Origin: Hemileia vastatrix
Lineage: Eukaryota > Basidiomycota > Pucciniomycetes > Pucciniales > Zaghouaniaceae
Length of the DNA stretch: 64,000 bases
NCBI GenBank assembly: GCA_030280995.1
Contig: JASXTE010000016.1
Location: 20,069,501-20,133,500, forward strand
Reading direction: 5' to 3'
Shown here: piece by piece, positions 44,426 through 54,792 of the stretch
How the letters are laid out: the number at the start of each line of letters is the position of its first letter
Position numbering within the stretch: the stretch's first letter is position 1
The notes under the pieces: model-generated
What the model saw: only the letters and a program-made list of their open reading frames with translations
Told to the model about the DNA's origin: nothing
Database searches by the model: none
Translations under genes and position numbers: made by a program

Positions 44426-45927
44426 TTTCAGCCTGTATATCCCCAGGACTGAGTAAAAAGTACTTATAAGTTATGTTAAACACATGAACTAGACATGGGA
44501 ATAATAAATAAGAGTACACAAATAGTATACATAAGTAAAATTATGATAATACACAAAAAAATGCCATTATAACACCTTATATACACGCATATATCCACCT
44601 TTTATAGGTCTTATGTACTTAATATTAAGTTGGAATATGTTAGGGTAATCTTAAGAACCTTAAGTATAAGGCTGCATAATTTTTAAGTACACTTAAAGCT
44701 GTTATATTCATTGTTTTATGCAAAAAACAAGAAATGCGCTTTATTTCACTTAAAAGTTGACTATATGCGCTATAAAATTGAGAATATCAAAATTGCGCTT
44801 TGACAGATCAATTGGGCTCATTTAGAACTATTGATTTGGCTATTTAAATGCATAAAAATAACACTTTTCAAATTTGGTGTTTTTTATGCCAGAAATGGCT
44901 TCTGTGTACTGGCCACATACTGCCTGCTTTTTTCCCGTGTGAATAGCTTCATTTTTAGCAAAGTTAGCTTTTTCACACTATAATTACCCCACATTCTACG
45001 CCCACTGTGGGGAAACACACTAAAATAGGCGACAGGCGCTTATTTAGTGTCCTAGCTTAATTAATAATGCATTGACCCTGTTTATATGCACTAATTTCAT
45101 TAATAACCTCACTCTTGGCACTTTATTTCATCACCACGCTTAAATTCGCCTAATTTTAGTCAAGGATTTACCCGTGCAAGCGCCTGCCAAGAACTGCATG
45201 TAGTTACCCCACATCTCACGCTCTTTTTTAAGTTTTTGGGTGGTTTCTCAGTCAATTTTGGTTATTTTTGAATGGGAATTTCACGTAGTATAATGTCAGG
45301 ATTAGCCCCATTATTTCTACAGTCAATCCCCCTTATTATTAAGCTATTATTAACCTTAAAAAGTCTCCTTTAGTCCTTAATATTATTGTTTTATACGCAT
45401 ATACTCTCTTTTTGTCTTTTTCTTTAATTTTGATGGATTTCCCTTATTATTTCAGGATTTTGGCGGTTATTACTCTTCTAATTATGTCATGGGTCACTGG
45501 GAATGTTGATGGGAATGTCTATTAGTTGTTTAGAGGCGTGATTAACTGTGTATTGGGTGGTACATCAAGGGAATCATTGGGGAACTCAGTGTGTATAAAA
45601 GGAGGAGGTTTTTGGGTTGTATTTCTTCATTCTTTATCATTACAGTTTAACCAATATAACCAAACCAATTACAATACATATCAATTAGTACTTTTATAAG
45701 ACTTTTGAATAGTATCTGAATTTATATAATCTATTTTTCTACCAACTATAAAGATTGTAAGCCATATATAAGAATAGTGAGAATTATATTACTGAGACCT
45801 TTATATTTGATTATATTTTACAACTTAGTGGATTAGAACTACAGTATTCATATAGGACCATTAAAATCTTCTAGACAACTGACTATTCAAGCTAGTTCAC
45901 GTCCTTGTACTTGACCTTAGCCTGACA
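44426..45927 (+). repeat. Family B 5' LTR (1502 bp)
   Basis: Ends ...TTAGCCTGACA, followed by ATTGGGGACCTTTCC (45928-45942), the primer-binding site. Contains two TTACCCCACAT boxes about 220 bp apart (44986 and 45204) and several TGCGCT words (44736-44800), possible regulatory elements; the boxes are also present in the solo LTR at 16586-18087. A TATAAAAGG box lies at about 45594. Confidence 0.95.
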
Positions 45928-46110
45928 ATTGGGGACCTTTCCTCAAGAATTCTGTTATAATCCTGTAAGTGAAATTTTCAAAAGAAGGTGCACGTAAATA
46001 ATATCCCTATAGAAATATTTGGATAATTACAACAGGTTGGGGTCACTTATATAGTGATTTCAGAAAAAGAAGCCCTGTTATATTATAAAATTGTGATAGT
46101 GAATCAACAA

Positions 46111-46274
46111 TTTTACCACTAATTTAACTTATAATTGTTATTAGTGGGTCTGTCAATAGACCAATTAAATTTGAGATCTTTGCAGATAAAATTTTTACCA
46201 CTAATTTAACATATAATTGTTCTTAGTGGGAGTCTGTCAATAGACCAATTAAATTTGTGATCTTTGCAGATAAT
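46111..46274 (+). repeat. 82-bp tandem duplication in the family B leader
   Basis: Two copies of TTTTACCACTAATTTAAC ... GTCAATAGACCAATT ... GATCTTTGCAGATAA, at 46111-46192 and 46193-46274, a few substitutions apart. Each ends with a splice-acceptor-like CTTTGCAG. A donor-like CTGTAAGTG stands at 45972 near the start of the leader. Confidence 0.75.
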
Positions 46275-46596
46275 AAACCAATTAAACTGATTAATTGTTT
46301 TCTTTTAACAGGACTCTTAATCTTTTCTTTTATTGGTTTGTAAAATTCATTAAATATTGAGAAAGAATCATACTGACAGTTGTTTTCTTTTGAATATAAA
46401 AACACGGCTACATATTGTAGACCAGTTAAATAAAGTGACCACATAAAAGCATATTTGACTTTTGGCACTTAAAATATTCACTTCATACCAATAAGTAAGC
46501 AATAAAATTGTCTTCAGTGGTATTGATAAATACTGATAAAACTCCTTTTTGAAGTTTTCATATCTAAACTTTCAATTCTTTAAATTCCACGTAAAA

Positions 46597-49500
46597 ATGT
46601 GTGACAACAATGACATTGTAAGTAATAAGGTAAAACCTTATAACTTAAGACCTAGAGCTGAAAGACCTGTTACAGGACATTCAAATGGAGGGCCAGGACT
46701 CTCCCATAATCAACAACACTCCTTCAATGTCTCTGGAGGAAAGGGAAAAGCTTTTAAAGCAGGTTTCAATAAAGAAAACAAAAAATACTTTACAAGAACA
46801 AGTTCACTCCCTATCCACCCTACTGAACACCTTGACAATAAGAGTCAACAATATAGTGGACCAGATCAACAATCTGGAAAAGAGAGCAGCTCAAGGTTTC
46901 ATAGAGGTCAACCAAGCTCTAGTGGACATAAAGACTCAACCACCAACAGTGGCACCCAACAATTCCATAGCAACACCTCCAGCCCAAGAGGAGGACCAAA
47001 AAATTACTGTAAGCAAATGGAAATGGGATTGGTACGCCCAAAACTACAACAATCCTCAACAGCAGGGCTCCAGCAGTCACCCTTACAGGGGAAAGGCAAG
47101 GAGAGGCAGGGGAAGTGGGATAAGACCTTGGTAAGTCATCCAACTTCTTATGATCAATTATATCAACCTGAAAATAAATTACTTATAGTTAATGAGATTG
47201 ATAAGGAAATATTGGATATTATTGATAAGGATTTAAAGGATTATTCATTTGAACAGAATATGTTAAACCTGTCTTTACATGAGGACAATGTAAATAGTTT
47301 TATTGATCACCAGGAAAATACTATTAATATAAAAATGGAATCAAATGAATTAAATCTTGACCCTGATAATGAGTCTTCTGAATTGGACACGGAAAAAATA
47401 GAATATTTTTTAAAAGAGAATCCAATGGAATCAAAAATAATAAGTAAATTATTATTGAGAATTGAAAAATTGGAAGAGTTCTCAAAAGAGTCAAACATTA
47501 ATACAGAAAGTGTATTATTACAACTAACACAATCATTGAGTACCACAGCCAATAAATTAAAAATTATTGAAAATTCAAATAATGAATTAATCAATGAGAA
47601 TAAAAGATTAAAATCTGAGATTAGAAATTTAGAAAGTAAATTAGAACACTCTCAGAATATTATGGCTACCATAGAGGGACGTGTAAAATTGTCTTTTTCA
47701 AACGTAAATGATACCTTAAATCATGTACCTGTGATAAAAGATAGGTTACAAAGAGTAGAAATTGAAGTAGCTAACATTTTGAAAAATACTGAAACAATAA
47801 AAGATAATACCTCTTATGTAGAAAGAGTACCAGTTTTTATGAAACACTCTGATGATAAACCAATGATTGAACATGAACATAGTGTTATGGGCTCTGAGAA
47901 TATAAAATCAGTAAAAGATGAAATAAATGATCATCTTTCTAAAGTAAGTGAATTACTCAATATTCCTCAGGTTAGGGAAGCAAAAACTAGCCAAAAGAAC
48001 TGGCCTAAGTTAGATCAGTACCCTTCTTTTGACGGGGATTCAAAATCTGATTGGCAACAATTCATACAAAGAATTGATAACTTAAAATTTTCATATAAAT
48101 TACCTGATGAAGAAATTACTTCAAAGTTAATATCTTTATTTACAGATGTGGCCTTATTATGGTTTGAATCTGTATTGAGTGAGGGAATTAATTACTCCTG
48201 GAATGAATGGAAGGCACTAATTGAAAGGCAATTTGGTGGCCCAAAATTTAGAATCACTCAACAAAGACTGTATGAAAGGGCCAGATATAATCCAAATGCT
48301 GGAGAAAAACCAATGGTCTTCTTAATGAATTTAATAATAATCATGAAAGCTATGGATCCAAAAATGGATTATGAAGAGTGGAAAGAAAAAATAATATACA
48401 AATTGCCTATATCAGTTAGAGACATTATTGTTGCTAGAACTGAAACTGTCAGAGACACCTCTGGATTCATTAATATATGCAATGAGATATTATTAAACCA
48501 CAAATATGAAACCAAGTATAGTAATTACAGACAAAGTGTTGACGTGGTAAAACCTACTACAAGTAAGTTACCAGTGGAAAAGAAAAAACCTTCAGCTCCC
48601 CTTGTCCCTAAGAGACAAGAAAATAACACTTGTTACAAATGTAATGAACCTTGGGTTAAAGGTCACACGTGTAAGAAAAGAATAAATGTTATTGAAACCT
48701 CACAGAATTCTGAACCTAGTAATCATGAAGATGAGAATGTGGAATCCAGTGAGGATTGCAAGAGTAACATATCTTACAGTGATGATGAAAATGAGATATT
48801 TGTATTAGAACAGGATATAATGTTCCTGAATGATGCTATACCTCATACAGACACATCTTTAACTTCTATAGAGGAAGCTGAAATAATTAAAGATGTATCT
48901 CATGATACTTACAAAATAACACCTATCAGAGCACCTATTATCATATGTGGAAAAGAAATGAATGCCATTCTTGACACTGGGGCTGCAGGTAGTGTAGTTT
49001 CACTTAATGCATTAATGAAACTTGATAGTAAGTACCAGGAAAAACTAGAACCTGTTCAGACAAAGAACTGGAGGGGTTTTGGTTCAGTATTAAATCCAAT
49101 TGGCAAATACAAAACTGCTGTATTCTTTAAATATAATAATGGATATGTTAGAGCAGTTTGTGAATTTGTAGTAATGGATAATAAAAATTGTAGTGATTGG
49201 TTTATTATTGGCAATGATTTATTGACAAAATTTGGCATTAAACTAGATCCTGCAAACAGTTGTTTCACCATAGGGGTGAATGGTAAAAGAAAATTCAAAA
49301 TATGTTCTGAAAATTCAGTATATACCATTTCTCCTAGAGAAGAACAACTGCAAGGTGGAAGAACCACCAATGAAGTGGGTGAATTGGAAAATGAAATCCA
49401 AAAGGCCTCTTTCAGTCCTCAACTCTCAAAAATTGAACAAGAAGATATTTTGAGATTGATTAAATCATATCCTATGGCATTTGCTCATGGCTCAAATGAA

Positions 49501-52470
49501 CTAGGATTGGTCAAAGACCATGAGATGAAAATCTCTTTAAGCTGTGATCTGGATAATATTCCTGGCAGTTTAAAAAAGAAACCTTACCCAGCATCTCCTG
49601 CAAAAAGGAAAGATATTGAAGACAATATAAAATTGTTGTTGGAAATGGGTATTGTTGAAAAAGTGGACACAACACCTAAGTATTGTGTCATTTCACCAGT
49701 ATTAATCTCTTATGAAAAAGATAAGGCAAGATTATGCGGTGATTATAGAGCTCTGAATACATATACAGTAGATGATATTTACCCTCTACCAAGGATAGCT
49801 TCTATCCATGCTACCTTACAAGGAGCAAAATATATTTCCTGTCTGGATGGGAACAAGGGTTACCACCAGATTCCTGTGGAAAGAAATTCTCAAAATTACT
49901 TATTAATAACCACACATATGGGTATATATAAGTATGTGAGAATGCCATTTGGCCCAAAGAATGCCCCTTCAGTCTTCCAAAAATTGATGGATAGTGTTTT
50001 TCATCAGGAAATGGTTGAAGGATGGTTATTGGTCTATATTGATGACATCATAGTGTTTTCAAAGACATATGATGAACATTTAAATCACCTGAAAAGAGTC
50101 TTTCAAAAAATGGATGAAATTAATATGACTATTGCATTAAAGAAATGTAAGTTTGGATTTCAATCCTTGAAAGTACTTGGACATGTTGTATCTGGATTAC
50201 AAATTTGTGTTGACCAGAATAAAGTGGCAGCAATTAAAAACATTGGGATACCTAAAAATGTAAAAGAGGTTCAAAGTTTTTTGGGTATGTGTGGATATTA
50301 TAGACAATATATTAAAAATTACCAATCCATTGCAGCCCCTTTGACAACATTAATCAGGAAGAATGAAGCTTTCATTTGGAATAATGAAAGACAACACGCC
50401 TTTAATAAATTAAAGGAATGTTTAATGTCAGCTCCAATATTAGGACTGCCAGATTTCACCCTACCTTTTATCTTGTACACTGATGCAAGTTTCATATGTT
50501 TGGGTTCTGCTTTACAGCAGAAACAGATAATAAATGGAAAATTATCTGAAGTAGTTATCTGTTATATATCCAGAACCTTAAGAAAAACAGAATTAAGGTA
50601 TGGTGCCACACAGCTAGAATGTTTAGCCGTGGTGTGGGCTTTGGAGAAACTTCATTACTATCTGGAAGACCAGAAGTTTGAACTTATAACAGATTGCAGT
50701 GCAGTAAAATCATTACTAAACATGAAAACACCTAATAGGCACATGTTTAGATGGCAACTAGCTGTACAAGAGTACAGAGGAAGAATGACAATCACTCACA
50801 GAGCAGGAACATTGCATTCAAATGTGGATTTATTATCCAGAAGTCCTTTGCCAAATGATGCTGACAACCCAGCTTATGTACCTGAAAATGAGGTTATACA
50901 TATATTTGGGATTTATATAGTGGATTTAGAAGAAGAGTTTATGCAAAATATATTGGAAAATTATTCATCTGATAAAGATTTGTCTAAACTATCTACCATT
51001 CTTAATGATCCAACAAATGCCTCCATGAGTGCATTAATTAAAACCTTGCCTCCAAAGTATAAAAATGAGTTGGAAAAAGGTAAACTATCAATTGAAGATG
51101 GATATATATATTACAGGAAAAAGTTAAGCAATGTAATAGTAATACCACCTTCTATGAAAGAGTTAATGTTGAGTACTTGTCATGATGACATCTTAGCTGG
51201 TCATTTTGACTTTAACAAAACATTAACCAGAGTTAAAAATACAGCCTGGTGGATAAACATGAAAGAGGATGTACAAAAATACATTGAAACATGTGACTCT
51301 TGTCAGAAATCTAAAAGATTAACTGGGAAGAGAGCTGGGTTGTTACAACAAATAGAGCAGCCAAAAGCTCCATGGGAAATTATAAACATGGATTTTGTAA
51401 CTGGCTTGCCATTAGCAGGAAAAGAAAGTTTCAATTCTTGCTGGGTAATAGTGGATAGATTAACAAAAATGTGTAAGTTTATCCCTACCCATAAAGAGGT
51501 ATCTGCTAAAGACTTGGCGTTACTATGGTGGACTCAAATGATGAATACTGCTGGGTTCCCCAAAGCCATAATCTCTGACAGAGATCCTAAATTTACTTCA
51601 GAGTTCTGGACATCTTTGATGGAAGTATCAGGTTGTCAATTAAAATTGTCTACAGCACACCATCCACAAACTGATGGGCTGGCTGAGAGGATGATACAAA
51701 CTCTAGAAGACATGATCAGAAGATATTGTGCCTTTGGATTAGAATACAAAGACAATGAGAAATTCACACATGACTGGGTAACATTAATTCCTGGCCTTGA
51801 ATTTGCTTATAACAGCACAACTCATTCTGTAACAGAGAAGAAACCATTTGAACTCTGGCTGGGATATGTACCAAATACCCCAGTAAATCTTTTAAATAAA
51901 CTACCAAGGTTGGATATACACCCTGGCACTAAATCCTTTATTCATATGCAACAAATGTGTAGAAAGCATGCAGAAGAATGCATCCAAAAAGCATATGAAT
52001 ATGAAAAGAAAAGGTGGGACAAATCTCATAAAGAATTTGAATTTAAAAAGGGAGATGAAGTCCTCATATCAACACTACATTTTAACTTACAAGGTAATGT
52101 TAAATTAAAGGATCCCTTTGTAGGACCTTTTGTAGTAAATAAAATGGTTGGGAATAATGCAGTGGAAGTCATATTATATGCTCCATATGATAGGAAACAT
52201 CCAGTTTTCCCTATCTCATTATTGAAACCTTACCATGCAAATGATCCTGACTTATTTCCAAAAAGAAGGGGAAGGCCTAAAAAGCAACCTGAAGAAATTG
52301 TGGAAAAAGCAGAGATTGAAAAAATACTCAAGAAAAGAATCCTTACTAAAGAAAAAGGAACTGAGTATTTACTAAGATTTAAAGGGAAATCAAATGAATT
52401 TGATAAATGGATACCTGAAAAAGAAATTTCTAATTTATCCACCCTTCTTAAAAAATTTAAACAGAAATAA
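46597..52470 (+). CDS. Family B Gag-Pol polyprotein (1957 aa), intact
   Basis: I choose ATG 46597 (M-C-D-N-N-D) because its predicted N-terminus is like families A and C; the frame is open 16 codons further up to 46549. Numbering from 46549: disordered N-terminus, coiled coil (about 300-380), capsid-like region (about 480-665), zinc knuckle C-Y-K-C ... G-H-T-C (near 695), protease D-T-G-A-A-G (D809), RT Y-I-D-D (1163-1166), RNase H T-D-A-S (D1312), H2C2 region, integrase D1615, D1677, E1713 and chromodomain (about 1920-1965). No stop or frameshift; all catalytic residues are visible. Close to family C in pol but diverged in gag and LTR, so a separate family of the same clade. Probably competent, apart from the altered 5' LTR terminus. 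Confidence 0.97.
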   Translation: MCDNNDIVSNKVKPYNLRPRAERPVTGHSNGGPGLSHNQQHSFNVSGGKGKAFKAGFNKENKKYFTRTSSLPIHPTEHLDNKSQQYSGPDQQSGKESSSRFHRGQPSSSGHKDSTTNSGTQQFHSNTSSPRGGPKNYCKQMEMGLVRPKLQQSSTAGLQQSPLQGKGKERQGKWDKTLVSHPTSYDQLYQPENKLLIVNEIDKEILDIIDKDLKDYSFEQNMLNLSLHEDNVNSFIDHQENTINIKMESNELNLDPDNESSELDTEKIEYFLKENPMESKIISKLLLRIEKLEEFSKESNINTESVLLQLTQSLSTTANKLKIIENSNNELINENKRLKSEIRNLESKLEHSQNIMATIEGRVKLSFSNVNDTLNHVPVIKDRLQRVEIEVANILKNTETIKDNTSYVERVPVFMKHSDDKPMIEHEHSVMGSENIKSVKDEINDHLSKVSELLNIPQVREAKTSQKNWPKLDQYPSFDGDSKSDWQQFIQRIDNLKFSYKLPDEEITSKLISLFTDVALLWFESVLSEGINYSWNEWKALIERQFGGPKFRITQQRLYERARYNPNAGEKPMVFLMNLIIIMKAMDPKMDYEEWKEKIIYKLPISVRDIIVARTETVRDTSGFINICNEILLNHKYETKYSNYRQSVDVVKPTTSKLPVEKKKPSAPLVPKRQENNTCYKCNEPWVKGHTCKKRINVIETSQNSEPSNHEDENVESSEDCKSNISYSDDENEIFVLEQDIMFLNDAIPHTDTSLTSIEEAEIIKDVSHDTYKITPIRAPIIICGKEMNAILDTGAAGSVVSLNALMKLDSKYQEKLEPVQTKNWRGFGSVLNPIGKYKTAVFFKYNNGYVRAVCEFVVMDNKNCSDWFIIGNDLLTKFGIKLDPANSCFTIGVNGKRKFKICSENSVYTISPREEQLQGGRTTNEVGELENEIQKASFSPQLSKIEQEDILRLIKSYPMAFAHGSNELGLVKDHEMKISLSCDLDNIPGSLKKKPYPASPAKRKDIEDNIKLLLEMGIVEKVDTTPKYCVISPVLISYEKDKARLCGDYRALNTYTVDDIYPLPRIASIHATLQGAKYISCLDGNKGYHQIPVERNSQNYLLITTHMGIYKYVRMPFGPKNAPSVFQKLMDSVFHQEMVEGWLLVYIDDIIVFSKTYDEHLNHLKRVFQKMDEINMTIALKKCKFGFQSLKVLGHVVSGLQICVDQNKVAAIKNIGIPKNVKEVQSFLGMCGYYRQYIKNYQSIAAPLTTLIRKNEAFIWNNERQHAFNKLKECLMSAPILGLPDFTLPFILYTDASFICLGSALQQKQIINGKLSEVVICYISRTLRKTELRYGATQLECLAVVWALEKLHYYLEDQKFELITDCSAVKSLLNMKTPNRHMFRWQLAVQEYRGRMTITHRAGTLHSNVDLLSRSPLPNDADNPAYVPENEVIHIFGIYIVDLEEEFMQNILENYSSDKDLSKLSTILNDPTNASMSALIKTLPPKYKNELEKGKLSIEDGYIYYRKKLSNVIVIPPSMKELMLSTCHDDILAGHFDFNKTLTRVKNTAWWINMKEDVQKYIETCDSCQKSKRLTGKRAGLLQQIEQPKAPWEIINMDFVTGLPLAGKESFNSCWVIVDRLTKMCKFIPTHKEVSAKDLALLWWTQMMNTAGFPKAIISDRDPKFTSEFWTSLMEVSGCQLKLSTAHHPQTDGLAERMIQTLEDMIRRYCAFGLEYKDNEKFTHDWVTLIPGLEFAYNSTTHSVTEKKPFELWLGYVPNTPVNLLNKLPRLDIHPGTKSFIHMQQMCRKHAEECIQKAYEYEKKRWDKSHKEFEFKKGDEVLISTLHFNLQGNVKLKDPFVGPFVVNKMVGNNAVEVILYAPYDRKHPVFPISLLKPYHANDPDLFPKRRGRPKKQPEEIVEKAEIEKILKKRILTKEKGTEYLLRFKGKSNEFDKWIPEKEISNLSTLLKKFKQK
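46685..47134 (+). CDS. Overlapping +1-frame ORF in family B gag (149 aa)
   Basis: Starts M-E-G-Q-D-S-P at 46685 and ends I-R-P-W-stop at 47134, in the +1 frame relative to Gag-Pol. It contains S-M-S-L-E-E-R-E-K-L-L-K-Q, a heptad-like helix (L-S-T-L-L-N-T-L ... I-N-N-L-E-K-R), G-F-I-E-V-N-Q-A-L, then S-K-W-K-W-D-W-Y and H-P-Y-R-G-K-A-R-R-G-R-G. The family C ORF has the same order and nearly the same length. Over the same bases the Gag frame is Ser/Gln/Pro-rich with little conserved. Not recognised. Its ATG is not the first in the transcript, so translation would need leaky scanning, reinitiation, splicing or frameshifting. Confidence 0.6.
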   Translation: MEGQDSPIINNTPSMSLEEREKLLKQVSIKKTKNTLQEQVHSLSTLLNTLTIRVNNIVDQINNLEKRAAQGFIEVNQALVDIKTQPPTVAPNNSIATPPAQEEDQKITVSKWKWDWYAQNYNNPQQQGSSSHPYRGKARRGRGSGIRPW

Positions 52471-52654
52471 ATTTCTGTTCAACCAGCTGAGGGGTTAAAA
52501 AACCAGTACTCATAATATTTTATTATGTTTTATTTCTTTAAAGTTGAATCTTTAATGCTACAGATTTATTCTGAATACCTGAAAATTACAAATTAAATAA
52601 AATAAAATGTATAACTTATCATTTTTTTTTATTGTTTTTTTTTGGGTGGGCGAG

Positions 52655-54156
52655 TGTCAGCCTTTATATCCCCAGGACTGAGTAAAAAGTACTTATAAGT
52701 TATGTTAAACACATGAACTAGACATGGGAATAATAAATAAGAGTACACAAATAGTATACATAAGTAAAATTATGATAATACACAAAAAAATGCCATTATA
52801 ACACCTTATATACACGCATATATCCACCTTTTATAGGTCTTATGTACTTAATATTAATTTGGAATATGTTAGGGTAATCTTAAGAACCTTAAGTATAAGG
52901 CTGCATAATTTTTAAGTACACTTAAAGCTGTTATATTCATTGTTTTATGCAAAAAACAAGAAATGCGCTTTATTTCACTTAAAAGTTGACTATATGCGCT
53001 ATAAAATTGAGAATATCAAAATTGCGCTTTGACAGATCAATTGGGCTCATTTAGAACTATTGATTTGGCTATTTAAATGCATAAAAATAACACTTTTCAA
53101 ATTTGGTGTTTTTTATGCCAGAAATGGCTTCTGTGTACTGGCCACATACTGCCTGCTTTTTTCCCGTGTGAATAGCTTCATTTTTAGCAAAGTTAGCTTT
53201 TTCACACTATAATTACCCCACATTCTACGCCCACTGTGGGGAAACACACTAAAATAGGCGACAGGCACTTATTTAGTGTCCTAGCTTAATTAATAATGCA
53301 TTGACCCTGTTTATATGCACTAATTTCATTAATAACCTCAATCTTGGCACTTTATTTCATCACCACGCTTAAATTCGCCTAATTTTAGTCAAGGATTTAC
53401 CCGTGCAAGCGCCTGCCAAGAACTGCATGTAGTTACCCCACATCTCACGCTCTTTTTTAAGTTTTTGGGTGGTTTCTCAGTCAATTTTGGTTATTTTTGA
53501 ATGGGAATTTCACGTAGTATAATGTCAGGATTAGCCCCATTATTTCTACAGTCAATCCCCCTTATTATTAAGCTATTATTAACCTTAAAAAGTCTCCTTT
53601 AGTCCTTAATATTATTGTTTTATACGCATATACTCTCTTTTTGTCTTTTTCTTTAATTTTGATGGATTTCCCTTATTATTTCAGGATTTTGGCGGTTATT
53701 ACTCTTCTAATTATGTCATGGGTCACTGGGAATGTTGATGGGAATGTCTATTAGTTGTTTAGAGGCGTGATTAACTGTGTATTGGGTGGTACATCAAGGG
53801 AATCATTGGGGAACTCAGTGTGTATAAAAGGAGGAGGTTTTTGGGTTGTATTTCTTCATTCTTTATCATTACAATTTAACCAATATAACCAAACCAATTA
53901 CAATACATATCAATTAGTACTTTTATAAGACTTTTGAATAGTATCTGAATTTATATAATCTATTTTTCTACCAACTATAAAGATTGTAAGCCATATATAA
54001 GAATAGTGAGAATTATATTACTGAGACCTTTATATTTGATTATATTTTACAACTTAGTGGATTAGAACTACAGTATTCATATAGGACCATTAAAATCTTC
54101 TAGACAACTGACTATTCAAGCTAGTTCACGTCCTTGTACTTGACCTTAGCCTGACA
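52655..54156 (+). repeat. Family B 3' LTR (1502 bp)
   Basis: Starts TGTCAGCCTTTATATCCCC after a T-rich run and the purine tract GGGTGGGCGAG. Differs from the 5' LTR at about six positions, including one lost CpG (AGGCGCT to AGGCACT near 53267). Confidence 0.95.
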
Positions 54157-54225
54157 CTACTTCTGTAAGTTCTCCTTTAACAAGAAGAATTTCTCAAACT
54201 AATAAATCCTTGCCCCAAACAGGAT

Positions 54226-54792
54226 GTGGAAATGGAAGAAGTAGAAATCCTAGTGGAAAATACTCAGGATCAGAAACCCAGGACAAACCCACCAGAAGAG
54301 CTTCCAAGAGGCTTCAAGATAAAAAAGATGCCGTTGTCCCAGCAGATAAAGAATCTGTCAACCCACATAAAGGAGTTAAAGACAGACAGCTTAAAACTAA
54401 AGGTAAGGGTAGATGCCTTGGAAGAATGGGAGAAAAGAAAAAATACTTCTCTCCAAGAGAAAAGGAAACCTCTTCCTCCCAGGGATCAACAACAATTGGC
54501 TCCCCAATCCCAAGAGATGGTGGAAGTGTCCAAGTGGCAGTGGGACTGGCTGAACACACAGTGGGACTACTTAGCTCAAAATCAGCATCAATTACCTCAG
54601 GTAGGTCCATCAAGGCCCACCCAGGCAAACCCCACTCCTCCCCACCCTTATCAAGGAGGCAAAAGAAGAAGGAAGCCCAATATGGTGATACCCAGCAAAC
54701 CCTGGTACGTCCCTCTATTGATTCTCAAGTGCCTTTTCTTGTGGCTGACTCTGTTCCTTCAGGTAAATCTGGAAGGCAGGATGAAACCTTGA
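54226..54792 (+). CDS. Overlapping +1-frame ORF in family A gag (188 aa)
   Basis: Starts M-E-M-E-E-V-E-I-L at 54226, +1 relative to the Gag-Pol frame. Contains a charged helix-prone region (L-S-T-H-I-K-E-L-K-T-D-S-L-K-L ... V-D-A-L-E-E-W), V-S-K-W-Q-W-D-W-L-N-T-Q-W and H-P-Y-Q-G-G-K-R-R-R. In families B and C the ORF stops directly after a P-W; here the corresponding P-W codon is followed by TAC instead of TAA, giving a 25-residue hydrophobic extension. The Lys and Trp codons differ from family B only at silent positions in this frame, while the overlapped Gag residues change (Met to Val). Confidence 0.6.
   Translation: MEMEEVEILVENTQDQKPRTNPPEELPRGFKIKKMPLSQQIKNLSTHIKELKTDSLKLKVRVDALEEWEKRKNTSLQEKRKPLPPRDQQQLAPQSQEMVEVSKWQWDWLNTQWDYLAQNQHQLPQVGPSRPTQANPTPPHPYQGGKRRRKPNMVIPSKPWYVPLLILKCLFLWLTLFLQVNLEGRMKP

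Larger units (their letters stand above)
44426..54156 (+). mobile_element. Nest level 3: full-length family B chromovirus, intact frame
   Basis: LTRs 44426-45927 and 52655-54156 (1502 bp each) with CTACT duplicated at 44421-44425 and 54157-54161. I count about six LTR differences (roughly 99.6% identity by eye). The internal frame is open from 46549 to 52470. The first bases of the 5' LTR are TTTCAGCCTG where the 3' LTR has TGTCAGCCTT, so the terminal TG is mutated in one copy. Inserted early in the family A gag frame. Confidence 0.97.
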
